A stretch of DNA of 64,000 nt. Source: Parasphingopyxis algicola (GTDB lineage: Bacteria; Pseudomonadota; Alphaproteobacteria; Sphingomonadales; Sphingomonadaceae). A program made the translations under genes and the position numbers. Below the pieces are notes generated by a model. It worked only from the letters and a program-made list of their open reading frames with translations. It ran no database searches and had not been told where the DNA came from. Position 1 is the first letter of the stretch. Every line of letters starts with the position of its first letter. Below are positions 25,215-33,883 of the stretch, in pieces. The DNA is taken from contig NZ_CP051131.1 in NCBI RefSeq assembly GCF_013378075.1, forward strand, positions 3,174,501-3,238,500. The letters run 5' to 3'.

Positions 25215-26186
25215 ATGGCTTTCAATCGCTCCCCGTTACGCGATGTCACGCAGGAAGATATCGATAACTACGAACGCGACGGTGCTGTGGTGCTGCGCGA
25301 TGTGTTCGATACTGACTGGATGGATCTGCTCGAACCTTTCGTCCGCCGGATGAAGATCGACGAAGAGGATTTCGGTCTATTGCCGCATTCGCCCAGCAAA
25401 TATCTGTCGCACGTCATTCCGGAGTTTCGGCGCTTCGTTTTCGATTCTCCTTTGGGAGAAGTTAGCGGTAAATTGCTGCGATCAAAGGAAATTCGGTATT
25501 TCTTCGAAGAGGTTTTTGCCAAGCCGCCGAAAACTGATCGCGTGACCATGTGGCATAATGACCGCATGGGATGGCCTGTTACGGGTGGCATGGTTCCCTC
25601 ATTGTGGATCCCGCTGACACCAATTGTAAAATCCAATTCGCTTGAAGTGGTGGCTGGCTCGCACAAGACTTACGGCGCCAAACACTGGATATTCTCGCGC
25701 AATGCGCAGCAAATGATCAAACCTGACGATCGCCCGACCCACCCGGATATGGAGCCGCATCGCGGCGACCCGAACTATACGTTCCTTTCCTGGGAGATGA
25801 ACCGTGGCGACATGCTGGTCGTTCATCCTTGGACATTGCACTATTCGGGGGGCAATCCAACCGATGACTGGCGCATCGCTGTATCGGCACGGGTATTCGG
25901 TGACGATATCCGCTGGGATCCTCGTCCAGATGCCAACAATCTGGCCGGGGTCAGCTTCGACGAAATGATCCCGGGCGAAAAACCGATGGGCTCCCATTTC
26001 CCGCTGCTTTGGTCCGAGGATGGAAGGCGCGACGATGCCAGCCGATATCCACGGGGCTTCGCAACGGAATGGTCGAAAGAGGCGGTGAGGAGGTTGAAAG
26101 AGGAATCACGACGCCGGTTCGACAAAATGAAGGAACTGGAGAAAGCTGGAAAGCTGGGCGAGCAGGATAAAGTGCCGCAAACCTGA
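25215..26186 (+). CDS. Phytanoyl-CoA dioxygenase (PhyH) family oxygenase, copy 3
   Basis: A 323-residue oxygenase with iron ligands His114 and Asp116 in W-H-N-D and distal His in L-H-Y-S-G-G-N-P-T-D-D-W-R. It is the same length and starts with the same N-terminal layout as copy 2; both carry D-R-M-G-W-P-V after the metal motif. The C-terminus ends in a charged helix rich in Lys and Glu. It is divergent from the flavin reductase gene. A GGAGAG ribosome site precedes ATG 25215. Confidence 0.88.
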   Translation: MAFNRSPLRDVTQEDIDNYERDGAVVLRDVFDTDWMDLLEPFVRRMKIDEEDFGLLPHSPSKYLSHVIPEFRRFVFDSPLGEVSGKLLRSKEIRYFFEEVFAKPPKTDRVTMWHNDRMGWPVTGGMVPSLWIPLTPIVKSNSLEVVAGSHKTYGAKHWIFSRNAQQMIKPDDRPTHPDMEPHRGDPNYTFLSWEMNRGDMLVVHPWTLHYSGGNPTDDWRIAVSARVFGDDIRWDPRPDANNLAGVSFDEMIPGEKPMGSHFPLLWSEDGRRDDASRYPRGFATEWSKEAVRRLKEESRRRFDKMKELEKAGKLGEQDKVPQT

Positions 26187-26248
26187 TTGCCACACGTCCG
26201 ATCCGATTTGCAGCCGTTTAACAATCTGGGGCGACCATCGCCTCTGAT

Positions 26249-27682
26249 CTAGGCGGCGTATCCGTTTGACCGGTCCAGCAGGCTCGCAGGATCGAACATT
26301 CGCTGAAGCTCGAGAGCCGCGTTGCGTTTCCACGCTGGCACGTGCCGATCATAATAGGTTTGGTTGAACGGTCCTATGCCGTGTTCTGCGCTGATACTGC
26401 CGCTAAATTCGCCAACCAGGATCGCGTAGACCTCTTCGCGCAAATGCTCCTCATTGAATGGTCGATTGCTGGAGAGCACCAGATTGAAATGCACGCCGCC
26501 ATCGCCAAAATGGCCGAAATGGCAGGGCAGAGCGTTGGGCGCGATATCGGCGGTGAGCGCTGTCAGTCGATCAATCAGCGCTGGCAGTGATGATCGCCTT
26601 GTGGAAATATCGAACGCCAGGACCCGGCCTTGCCGTTTCAAACCGTCGCTTATCGCATGTCGTATCGCCCAGAAGTCACCGCTTCCGGTCAGCAATGCAT
26701 CGTCCAAGCACGCGTCGGTACCTTCCATCATCGGCCAGAGCGAGTCGGCGAGTAGCGTTTCGATTTCGAGACCGTTTCCCGGTGGCACGCTGCTGGCCGC
26801 TTCGACCAGCATGGCGAAGGATGGCGGCGCTGTCGGGCCGAATGGATTTTGCAGCGCAGGATGATGGCGAAGTGCAACCGCCATGGCGTCTCCAGACATG
26901 CCCTCACAAGCGACGATCAGCTCTCCCAACTGATTTTCAAGCCGCGATATGATCTGCGGCGCATCAGAGAGAGATTTCGGTACCAACAGGGCCGAAGACG
27001 ATTGCCGCGGCACGGGGTGAAGGTTGAGTGTCGCAGCCGTTATGATGGCAAATTTACCACCGCTTCCAACAAACATCTGCTTGAGGTCTAGCCCGGTATT
27101 GTCCTTGCGCAGGCCGTCAAGATCGGTCCAAAGCGTGGCGTCCTCGTCTACCAGGACAATTTCGAGCCCCAGCAGGTTTTTGCGGACATCGCCATAGCGA
27201 AACAGCTTTGCGCCGCCGGTATTGGTTGCAACCATTCCGCCGATCGACGGATCGGCGCTGAGATCGATCGGAAAGAAGAGTCCGTCATCGCGCGCATACT
27301 CGTTTACAGTGCTTAACAAGGTGCCGGCGCCGCAAGTAATCGTGCGGTCCAACGGAGCATAGTCGGACACCATGTTCAGGCGCTCGAGACTGAGGAGAAG
27401 CTCGTCTGCCTCGGGCCTCGGGGTGGCGGCGCCGACGAGCCCCGTATGGGCGCCCTGCGGCAGGATCGCCAATTGCTGAGCATGGCAATAGCGCACGATT
27501 TCGCGGACTTGGCTGGTGGTTGATGGCCGGACGATCGCCGCCGTGCGCCCTTCGCCGTAGCGATAGCCCTTTTGGTAGTGGTCGCGCTCGGCGGTAACCA
27601 CTGCACTTTCTTCCAACAGGGCGCGCAGGTCGTGCTCCAGCCCATTGCTTGACGACATGGAACCGCTCGATGACTCGGCCAT
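26249..27682 (-). CDS. FAD-binding oxidase, GlcD/D-2-hydroxyacid dehydrogenase type
   Basis: A 477-residue flavoprotein: PCMH FAD-binding domain with L-P-Q-G-A-H-T-G-L near residue 75, then G-G-M-V-A-T-N-T-G-G and a G-S-G-G-K-F-A-I-I-T loop; C-terminal FAD-oxidase domain with F-G-H-F-G-D-G-G-V-H-F-N and E-H-G-I-G near the end. This E-H-G-I-G motif is shared by D-lactate and D-2-hydroxyglutarate dehydrogenases. It probably oxidises a D-2-hydroxyacid. It follows the LeuCD-like pair on the same strand with a 5-bp gap, so the three are an operon. Confidence 0.87.
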   Translation of the reverse strand: MAESSSGSMSSSNGLEHDLRALLEESAVVTAERDHYQKGYRYGEGRTAAIVRPSTTSQVREIVRYCHAQQLAILPQGAHTGLVGAATPRPEADELLLSLERLNMVSDYAPLDRTITCGAGTLLSTVNEYARDDGLFFPIDLSADPSIGGMVATNTGGAKLFRYGDVRKNLLGLEIVLVDEDATLWTDLDGLRKDNTGLDLKQMFVGSGGKFAIITAATLNLHPVPRQSSSALLVPKSLSDAPQIISRLENQLGELIVACEGMSGDAMAVALRHHPALQNPFGPTAPPSFAMLVEAASSVPPGNGLEIETLLADSLWPMMEGTDACLDDALLTGSGDFWAIRHAISDGLKRQGRVLAFDISTRRSSLPALIDRLTALTADIAPNALPCHFGHFGDGGVHFNLVLSSNRPFNEEHLREEVYAILVGEFSGSISAEHGIGPFNQTYYDRHVPAWKRNAALELQRMFDPASLLDRSNGYAA

Positions 27683-27687
27683 CCTGA

Positions 27688-28176
27688 TCAGAAGGCGCGC
27701 GCGTTCAAGCGCTGGTCCAGATAAGGAATAAGGCCGCCGGCCTCGACCATCTCCATGAGATGAGAGGGTAGAGGCTTGATCGCGTATGTCTTGCCGGTAT
27801 CCCGGTTCGCGAGTGAGCCGGTAACAAGATCGATGTCGATCTCGTTGCCTTTTTTTATTTCAGCAACCGCATCAAACTTGACTGCCGGAAGACCGAGATT
27901 CATCGCGTTGCGGTAGAAAATCCGCGCAAATGAGGTCGCCAGAACCGCGGAAACACCCAGCAGTTTGAGCGAAACCACCGCCTGCTCGCGCGACGAACCC
28001 TGACCGAAGTTGCGCCCCGCGAATACGAAATCGCCAGGCCTGACCTCTTTGGCGAATTGCGGATCGATCGCTTCCAGGCAATGCTGGGCGAGTTCTTCCG
28101 GAGGGAGTTTCATAAGGCTGCCGGGGGCCAAGACATCGGTGTTGATGCCGTCGCCGAATATGAATGCGCGGCCCAT
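27688..28176 (-). CDS. LeuD/aconitase-swivel-like small subunit, set 1
   Basis: A 162-residue swivel-domain protein: I-F-G-D-G-I-N-T-D-V-L-A-P-G at the start, G-x-N-F-G-Q-G-S-S-R-E-Q-A near residue 56 and a substrate-loop I-F-Y-R-N-A-M-N-x-G-L segment. It forms the small subunit of a heterodimeric hydro-lyase with the gene just upstream. Known related pairs include isopropylmalate isomerase, homoaconitase and 2,3-dimethylmalate dehydratase; the substrate is not settled. One base separates it from the large-subunit stop. Confidence 0.87.
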   Translation of the reverse strand: MGRAFIFGDGINTDVLAPGSLMKLPPEELAQHCLEAIDPQFAKEVRPGDFVFAGRNFGQGSSREQAVVSLKLLGVSAVLATSFARIFYRNAMNLGLPAVKFDAVAEIKKGNEIDIDLVTGSLANRDTGKTYAIKPLPSHLMEMVEAGGLIPYLDQRLNARAF

Positions 28177-28177
28177 C

Positions 28178-29461
28178 CTAGATCTGCTCTAAGATGGTCC
28201 GCGGATCGGCAATCCGTCCCGCCACGGCGGTCGCCGCAGTCGTATAGGGGGAACCGAGATAGACGTTCGCGCCGCTATGGCCCATGCGACCCTGAAAATT
28301 CCGGTTGGTGCTCGAGATGCAGGTCTCGCCATCGGCCAGGACACCCGCACCCATGCCGGCGCAGGCACCACAACCGGTCGGCATGATCAGGGCGCCCGCG
28401 TCCGTCAGTGTTTCCAGAGTGCCGTCGCTTGCAGCCCGGTTCATCGTTTCTAGCGATGCGGGCGCGATCAGCAGGCGTACGCCACTTGCGACCTGACGTC
28501 CCTTGAGCACCTGCGCGACCATATGTAGGTCGCTCAGTTTCGCGCCGACACAGGCGCCGATATAGGCCTGATCGATCCGCACATCGGCGAATTCACCGAC
28601 ATCTCTGGTGTTTTCGGGAGAATGCGGGGCGGCAACTTGCGGAGATAATGCTGTCGCATCGAAACGGTGCACCGCTTCACATAGTGCGTCCGGATCGGAG
28701 GCGAGTGCCCGGGCCGCGTCTTCATCTTCCACCGGCGCATCGCGTTCGCGCAAAAACGCGAACGTCACATCGTCCGGCGCGATGATCCCGACTTCGCCAC
28801 CCAGTTCGGTCGCCATGTTCGATAGCACCATCCGTTCGTGCATCTCCATCGCCGCAACGGTCGAGCCGGCAAATTCGAAAGCCCGGAAAGCATTGTCCAT
28901 TCCAAGCTCGCGGCACAGCATTAGCATGAGATCCTTCGCGACAACGCCGTTGGGAAGATCGCCTTCCAGTTCGATGCGAATGGTTTCCGGCACTGCGAGC
29001 CAGGTTTCACCCGTCGCGACGATACCGATCATGTCGGTTGCGCCATAGCCGGCGACATATGCGCCGAAAGCGCCACCGGTCGGGGAATGGCTGTCGCCGC
29101 CTGCGACGAATGCGCCCGGCCGGATCAACCCACGCTCGGGCAGCACGAGATGGCAAATGCCAACCATGTCGAAAAAGGATTTGACGTCGTGCGTCGCCGC
29201 GAATTCACGCGCGATCTTTAAGATAGCCGCGCTGTCGGCATCCGTGGCCGGCACGTAGTGATCGGTAACAATCGCTACTTTTGCTGGATCCCAGAGGCCG
29301 ACGCCCAGACGTTCCAGCTGTGGCGCCCAGCGACGCGGACCCGAACTGTCGTGAGCAAAGGCGAGATCGACCTTGGCGGTGACGATCTCACCGGTTGTAA
29401 CAAAAGAAACGCCGGCGGCACGGGCGATAATCTTCTGCGCGATTGTGGCGGGTTTCGCCAT
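28178..29461 (-). CDS. LeuC/aconitase-like large subunit, set 1
   Basis: A 427-residue [4Fe-4S] hydro-lyase large subunit. Three cluster cysteines are seen in Y-I-G-A-C and G-C-G-A-C, and the D-S-H-S-P-T-G-G-A-F-G motif near residue 125 is conserved. It probably adds or removes water on a branched dicarboxylate or tricarboxylate. In this cluster it lies beside a lyase gene divergent from it, which fits a substituted malate that is then cleaved (inference). The start ATG 29461 has a modest ribosome site. Confidence 0.87.
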   Translation of the reverse strand: MAKPATIAQKIIARAAGVSFVTTGEIVTAKVDLAFAHDSSGPRRWAPQLERLGVGLWDPAKVAIVTDHYVPATDADSAAILKIAREFAATHDVKSFFDMVGICHLVLPERGLIRPGAFVAGGDSHSPTGGAFGAYVAGYGATDMIGIVATGETWLAVPETIRIELEGDLPNGVVAKDLMLMLCRELGMDNAFRAFEFAGSTVAAMEMHERMVLSNMATELGGEVGIIAPDDVTFAFLRERDAPVEDEDAARALASDPDALCEAVHRFDATALSPQVAAPHSPENTRDVGEFADVRIDQAYIGACVGAKLSDLHMVAQVLKGRQVASGVRLLIAPASLETMNRAASDGTLETLTDAGALIMPTGCGACAGMGAGVLADGETCISSTNRNFQGRMGHSGANVYLGSPYTTAATAVAGRIADPRTILEQI

Positions 29462-29683
29462 CGATCAACGATCCTGCCATGGATTTAGGCGGTTTTTCAC
29501 CGGTTCACCTCGTCGGTAATGGCCTCGATGACAGATGAGATCGCCCCTGAAGCCGCGACGGCAATGTGTATTCACTGACAGAAATGGGGAAACTTTTTCA
29601 TCCGATTATGATCACTTGACGAGAAGAAGTTGCTTGAAAATTGAATGATCGTGCCTTTGCGAGCCAATGAAAGGCCGATGACG

Positions 29684-30592
29684 ATGGCCTCAAACGCGCG
29701 CGCGGGCGAATTGCGCTCCTTACTGACAAAAGGGGTTCTTGCTCCGGGATGCTATGATGGACTGTCGGCCGCGCTTATCGAGCGGCAGGGCTTCGAAGCA
29801 GCCTATGTCACGGGCGGTTCGATCGCCTATTCCAGGCTCGGAAGACCGGATATCGGACTGGTTTCCGCGTCGGAAGTGAGCGAGACGATCGCGCTCATCG
29901 CGGATCGGGTGGACATACCTTTGATCGTCGATGCGGATACCGGCTTCGGCAATGCATTGAATGTCATCCGTACCGTCAAATCATTCGAGCGCGCCGGCGC
30001 TACCGCCATCCAGCTTGAAGACCAGCGGATTCCGAAGAGATGTGGTCACCTGACGGGCAAAGCGCTCGTTTCGACGGGCGAGATGGTGGGCAAGCTCAAG
30101 GCGGCTCTCGATACGCGAGACGACGCGCTGATCGTTGCCCGAACCGATGCGATTGCGGTCGAGGGGCTCGAGGCGGCGCTCGATCGGGCGGAGGCCTATG
30201 TCGAGGCTGGCGCGGATATATTGTTCGTCGAAGCGCCGCCCTCCAGACAGGCCATGGCAGATCTGTGTTCAAGGTTCGACTCGCGCGTGCCGCTGCTCGC
30301 CAATATGGTGGAGGGCGGGACCACGCCGGTCATGTCTTACGATCGGCTACACGATATGGGCTATCGTCTCGTCATATTTCCGGGGGCCTTCGCCCGTACA
30401 GTCGTATTCGCCGCCAGCGAAATGCTGTCGGTGCTGAAGCGCGACGGCACCACGGAGGCGTATTGGGACCGGATGGTCGATCTCAGGGGCATCAACGACG
30501 CGATCGGAACAAGCGAGTTGATGGAAAAGGGCGGACTCTACAGCCCCGAAATGAGCGGCTTCGATTGCTTGACGGGGGACGAGCCCGAATGA
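29684..30592 (+). CDS. Isocitrate lyase/PEP-mutase superfamily lyase, copy 1
   Basis: A 302-residue TIM-barrel lyase: P-G-x-Y-D-G-L-S-A near residue 20, D-A-D-T-G-F-G near 85 and E-D-Q-x-x-P-K-R-C-G-H with the catalytic Cys expected for methylisocitrate and dimethylmalate lyases. It cleaves a C-C bond in a 2-hydroxy dicarboxylate, forming a 2-oxoacid. ATG 29684 has an AAAGG about 9 bp upstream; an earlier ATG at 29645 lacks a ribosome site. It overlaps the next gene by 4 bp. The divergent neighbour is LeuC-like. Confidence 0.85.
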   Translation: MASNARAGELRSLLTKGVLAPGCYDGLSAALIERQGFEAAYVTGGSIAYSRLGRPDIGLVSASEVSETIALIADRVDIPLIVDADTGFGNALNVIRTVKSFERAGATAIQLEDQRIPKRCGHLTGKALVSTGEMVGKLKAALDTRDDALIVARTDAIAVEGLEAALDRAEAYVEAGADILFVEAPPSRQAMADLCSRFDSRVPLLANMVEGGTTPVMSYDRLHDMGYRLVIFPGAFARTVVFAASEMLSVLKRDGTTEAYWDRMVDLRGINDAIGTSELMEKGGLYSPEMSGFDCLTGDEPE

Positions 30593-32022
30593 GCGTCAAG
30601 CGCTACGATAACGAACCGTTCGAGTTCACCATTCCGGTCTTGATTATCGGTGGTGGCGCGTGCGGATTGTCCGCGGCCCTGGCGGCGAGCGATGCCGGTG
30701 CAGCGGTGCTGGTGTTGGAACGGGATCCGGTACCGCTGGGAACCACCGCCATGTCGAGCGGCTTGATCCCTGCAGCGGGCACCAAGGTGCAGCGTGAAGC
30801 CGGCATCACGGATGACGACCCCCAGCGTTTCGCGGACGATCTTGTCAATAAGACTGGCGGTGCGCTGGAGCCCGGCAGAGCGCTGACAATATGCGCTGCA
30901 TCGACGCAGACCGTCGACTGGCTCATCGACTGTCACGATATCCCGCTCAGCCTGTTCGTGACCGCTGGATCGCTTCCCGGCCATAGTAGGGCGCGCCTTC
31001 ACGGTACGCCGAACCGGACTGGGGAGGAATTGATGGCGGCCCTGCAGACCGCAGCCGAAAATGCTGGCGTGGATGTCCTGACGAACGCGATCGCGACAGC
31101 GCTCCTGGTGGACGGCGACAATAGCATCCGAGGTGTGGAAGTTTCGCGCCCCGACGGTTCGATCGAGCGCATCGGCTGCGACACGCTCATCCTTGCAACT
31201 TGCGGATTCGCGGGCAACCGGGAGCTTGTCTCACGCAATATTCCCGAACTCGAAAATATCGAGGCTCACACCCATCCGGGCGCGCAGGGCGATGCGCTGC
31301 TGTGGGGCGAAGAACTCGGGGCGGCGACCGGCGACCTGGCGGCCTATCAAGGCCACGCGAACATCGCGGCGGGGCACGGACTGCTCGTAAGCTGGCTGGC
31401 CATATCCGAGGGCGGCTTCCAGGTGAATTCCGAGGGGCATCGTTTTTCAAACGAGGCGCGTGGATATTCAGAGCAAGCGGTGGATGTGGCCGCGCAGCCG
31501 GACGGTTTCGCCTGGACGATCTACGATCAACGGATCGATACGTTAATGCACGAGATCGCCGAATATCGCGAGGTGCGCTTGGCTGGCGCATTGCTCACGG
31601 CCGATACGATTCCGGAGCTCGCAAGAAAAATTCGCATTCCCGCCGACATGCTGTCCGAAACGATGACTGAGATCGAAACGCTGGCGCGGTCAGGCGCGAA
31701 CGATCGGTTCGGCCGGAGTTTTTCGCCGGACAAACGCCTTGAGCCGCCATTCATTGCGGTGAAGGTCAACCCGGCACTATTTCACACGCAAGGCGGGCTG
31801 GAAGTGGACGAACATGCGCGCGTGTTCGATCGCGAAGGAAATCCGCTGCCGAATCTCTATGCTGGCGGCGGCGCCGCCCGTGGCGTATCGGGCCCGGGTT
31901 CGTCAGGTTATGTGGCGGGCAATGGTCTGATGACGGCAACGACTCTCGGCCGTCTGGCCGGGGAAGCAGCCGCCGGACAGGCCATTGCTGCCTCTGCCGG
32001 CCTGGGACGGGCTGACGCATGA
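30589..32022 (+). CDS. FAD-dependent fumarate reductase/3-ketosteroid-dehydrogenase-like oxidoreductase
   Basis: A 477-residue flavoprotein: I-I-G-G-G-A-C-G-L-S-A-A at residues about 19-30 binds FAD ADP, G-G-F-A... is replaced here by A-T-C-G-F-A-G-N near 208, and the C-terminal A-G-G-G-A-A-R-G-V-S-G-P-G-S-S-G-Y-V-A-G-N-G-L closes the flavin site. Relatives desaturate or reduce C=C bonds next to carbonyls. It starts in the stop of the lyase gene (ATGA) and ends in the start of the deacetylase gene (ATGA), so the four genes are tightly coupled. Confidence 0.83.
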   Translation: MSVKRYDNEPFEFTIPVLIIGGGACGLSAALAASDAGAAVLVLERDPVPLGTTAMSSGLIPAAGTKVQREAGITDDDPQRFADDLVNKTGGALEPGRALTICAASTQTVDWLIDCHDIPLSLFVTAGSLPGHSRARLHGTPNRTGEELMAALQTAAENAGVDVLTNAIATALLVDGDNSIRGVEVSRPDGSIERIGCDTLILATCGFAGNRELVSRNIPELENIEAHTHPGAQGDALLWGEELGAATGDLAAYQGHANIAAGHGLLVSWLAISEGGFQVNSEGHRFSNEARGYSEQAVDVAAQPDGFAWTIYDQRIDTLMHEIAEYREVRLAGALLTADTIPELARKIRIPADMLSETMTEIETLARSGANDRFGRSFSPDKRLEPPFIAVKVNPALFHTQGGLEVDEHARVFDREGNPLPNLYAGGGAARGVSGPGSSGYVAGNGLMTATTLGRLAGEAAAGQAIAASAGLGRADA

Positions 32023-32927
32023 AAAGCACGCCGCAAGCTTACGGCTGGTGGCCATATCGCGATCGGCCCAAGATCTGCTGGCCCAACGACGCGCGGATCG
32101 CATTCTGGGTCGCGCCAAATATCGAATTCTATGAGCTTGACCCTCCGGCAAATCCGACGAGGCGCGCTTGGCCGCGGCCCTATCCGGATAATGTCGGCTA
32201 TTCCGTGCGCGATTATGGAAACCGCGTCGGTCATTGGCGGATGATGGAATTGATCGACCGGTACGGCCTCAGGGGATCGATCTCGCTTTCGGTGGGCCTG
32301 CTCGATCATCATCCGGAAATCATCAAAGCCTGCGTTGAACGCGACTGGGAGTTCTTCAGCCATGGCATTTACAACACACGCTTCGTGTACGGGATGGACG
32401 AAGCCCAGGAACGCGAGATCATCCGGGATTCGATCGATTCTGTGCAACAGGCTACAGGCCAACGGATTGCCGGCTGGCTCTCGCCCGGCTTAACCTATAC
32501 TGAGCACACGCTCGACCTACTGGCGGAGATGGGCCTGCAATATACGTGCGACCTGTTTCATGACGATCAGGTCACACCAGTAAAGACGGCTTCGGGCCGG
32601 CTATGCTCAGTCCCTTACAGCCTCGAATTCAACGACAGCATCGCCTTCCAGCTGCAGCGGCTGTCGCCCGATCGTTATGTCGACATGCTGAAGGCAGGTT
32701 TTGATCGCCTCTACGCCGAGGGAGAGGCGTCAGGGACGGTGATGTGCATTCCGCTGCACGCGTATCTCGTCGCCCAGCCGTTTCGCCTCGATCCCTTCGG
32801 CGAAATTTTCGATTACGTCACTAGCCACGAGGATGTCTGGATAACCACTGGACGGGAAATCGCCGAATATTGGATGGAGCATTACTGGGATGCCGCGATC
32901 GCCGATATATCGGAGAAGAACGCCTGA
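32019..32927 (+). CDS. PuuE/imidase-like polysaccharide-deacetylase-fold hydrolase, copy 1
   Basis: A 302-residue protein of the deacetylase (NodB-homology) fold, with Y-S-V-R-D-Y-G-N-R-V-G, F-F-S-H-G and G-W-L-S-P-G segments seen in allantoinase PuuE and related cyclic-imide hydrolases. The standard metal motif T-F-D-D-G is absent; A-P-N-I-E-F-Y occupies its place. The family opens cyclic amide or imide rings rather than deacetylating sugars. It is immediately followed by, and overlaps by 1 bp, a second copy. Confidence 0.8.
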   Translation: MKSTPQAYGWWPYRDRPKICWPNDARIAFWVAPNIEFYELDPPANPTRRAWPRPYPDNVGYSVRDYGNRVGHWRMMELIDRYGLRGSISLSVGLLDHHPEIIKACVERDWEFFSHGIYNTRFVYGMDEAQEREIIRDSIDSVQQATGQRIAGWLSPGLTYTEHTLDLLAEMGLQYTCDLFHDDQVTPVKTASGRLCSVPYSLEFNDSIAFQLQRLSPDRYVDMLKAGFDRLYAEGEASGTVMCIPLHAYLVAQPFRLDPFGEIFDYVTSHEDVWITTGREIAEYWMEHYWDAAIADISEKNA

Positions 32928-33883
32928 TGCCGCTCGGACCTGAAGCCTTCGATTATCCCAATCGCCGCTATGGCATGGATCATGACCGGTATGATTGGTC
33001 GCTATTGAAACATCGACCGCCCGTCGAATGGCCGGGTGGAAAAAAGGTCGCACTGTGGATCACAGTCGCCGTTGAATTCTTTCCGCTCGATGATGACGGG
33101 CAACCGTTCAGATTGCCCGGCAGCGTCGCCAAGCCTTATCCGGATATGCAGACATATACCTGGCGCGACTATGGTAATCGCGTCGGCATCTATCGTCTGA
33201 TGCGCGCTTTCGACGAATATGGCGTTACAGCAAATTGGGCGGTCAACGGAGCGATCGCCGAAATGTTGCCCTGCCTTGTTCGTGACATCGATCGGCGGAA
33301 CGAAGAAGTGCTGGCGCACGGCTGGGACATGGCCAGTCCCCATTTCGGCGGGATGGGTGAAGACCGGGAACGCGTGCTTATCGACAAAACGATTCAGGCG
33401 ATCAGGCAGTCGATTTCATCTCCCGTCCAAGGGTGGATTTCGCCGGGCAAGTCGGAATCGGCGGCCACGCCGGACTTCCTCGCAGAGGCGGGCATCGGCT
33501 ATGTCTGTGACTGGCCGAACGACGATATGCCATATTTCATGCATAATCGGGGCGATCCATTGGTCGCGATGCCGCATTCGAACGAACTCGACGACAGGCA
33601 GATCATCGTCGAATACAAGCATCATGAGAGCGCCTTCGTCCAACAGGTCCTGGACCAGTACCGCTATCTCTCACGCGAGGCCGCGGCAGAAGGCGGCCGG
33701 ATATTGTCGCTGAACCTGCATCCATGGGTTGTCGGACAGTCGCACCGGATCGTTTCGCTGGAGGCCATTCTTGCCGAATTGTCGGCCCAAGCCGACATCT
33801 GGTCAGCATCCGGTTCAGAGATCGTGGATTGCTGGCGTCAGGCGGACGCATCTGTGCCGCCCGAATCCAAAAAACCCGCCTAA
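32927..33883 (+). CDS. PuuE/imidase-like hydrolase, copy 2
   Basis: A 318-residue paralogue of the preceding gene. Shared blocks include Y-T-W-R-D-Y-G-N-R-V-G, L-A-H-G-W-D and G-W-I-S-P-G-K, while V-A-V-E-F-F occupies the position of the first metal motif. Its conserved H-P-W-V-V-G-Q-S-H-R segment near the C-terminus is also in the third copy as H-P-H-V-S-G-R-A-H-R. The pair 32019/32927 may form a hetero-oligomer or act on two ring substrates (inference). It converges with the M24 gene. Confidence 0.8.
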   Translation: MPLGPEAFDYPNRRYGMDHDRYDWSLLKHRPPVEWPGGKKVALWITVAVEFFPLDDDGQPFRLPGSVAKPYPDMQTYTWRDYGNRVGIYRLMRAFDEYGVTANWAVNGAIAEMLPCLVRDIDRRNEEVLAHGWDMASPHFGGMGEDRERVLIDKTIQAIRQSISSPVQGWISPGKSESAATPDFLAEAGIGYVCDWPNDDMPYFMHNRGDPLVAMPHSNELDDRQIIVEYKHHESAFVQQVLDQYRYLSREAAAEGGRILSLNLHPWVVGQSHRIVSLEAILAELSAQADIWSASGSEIVDCWRQADASVPPESKKPA

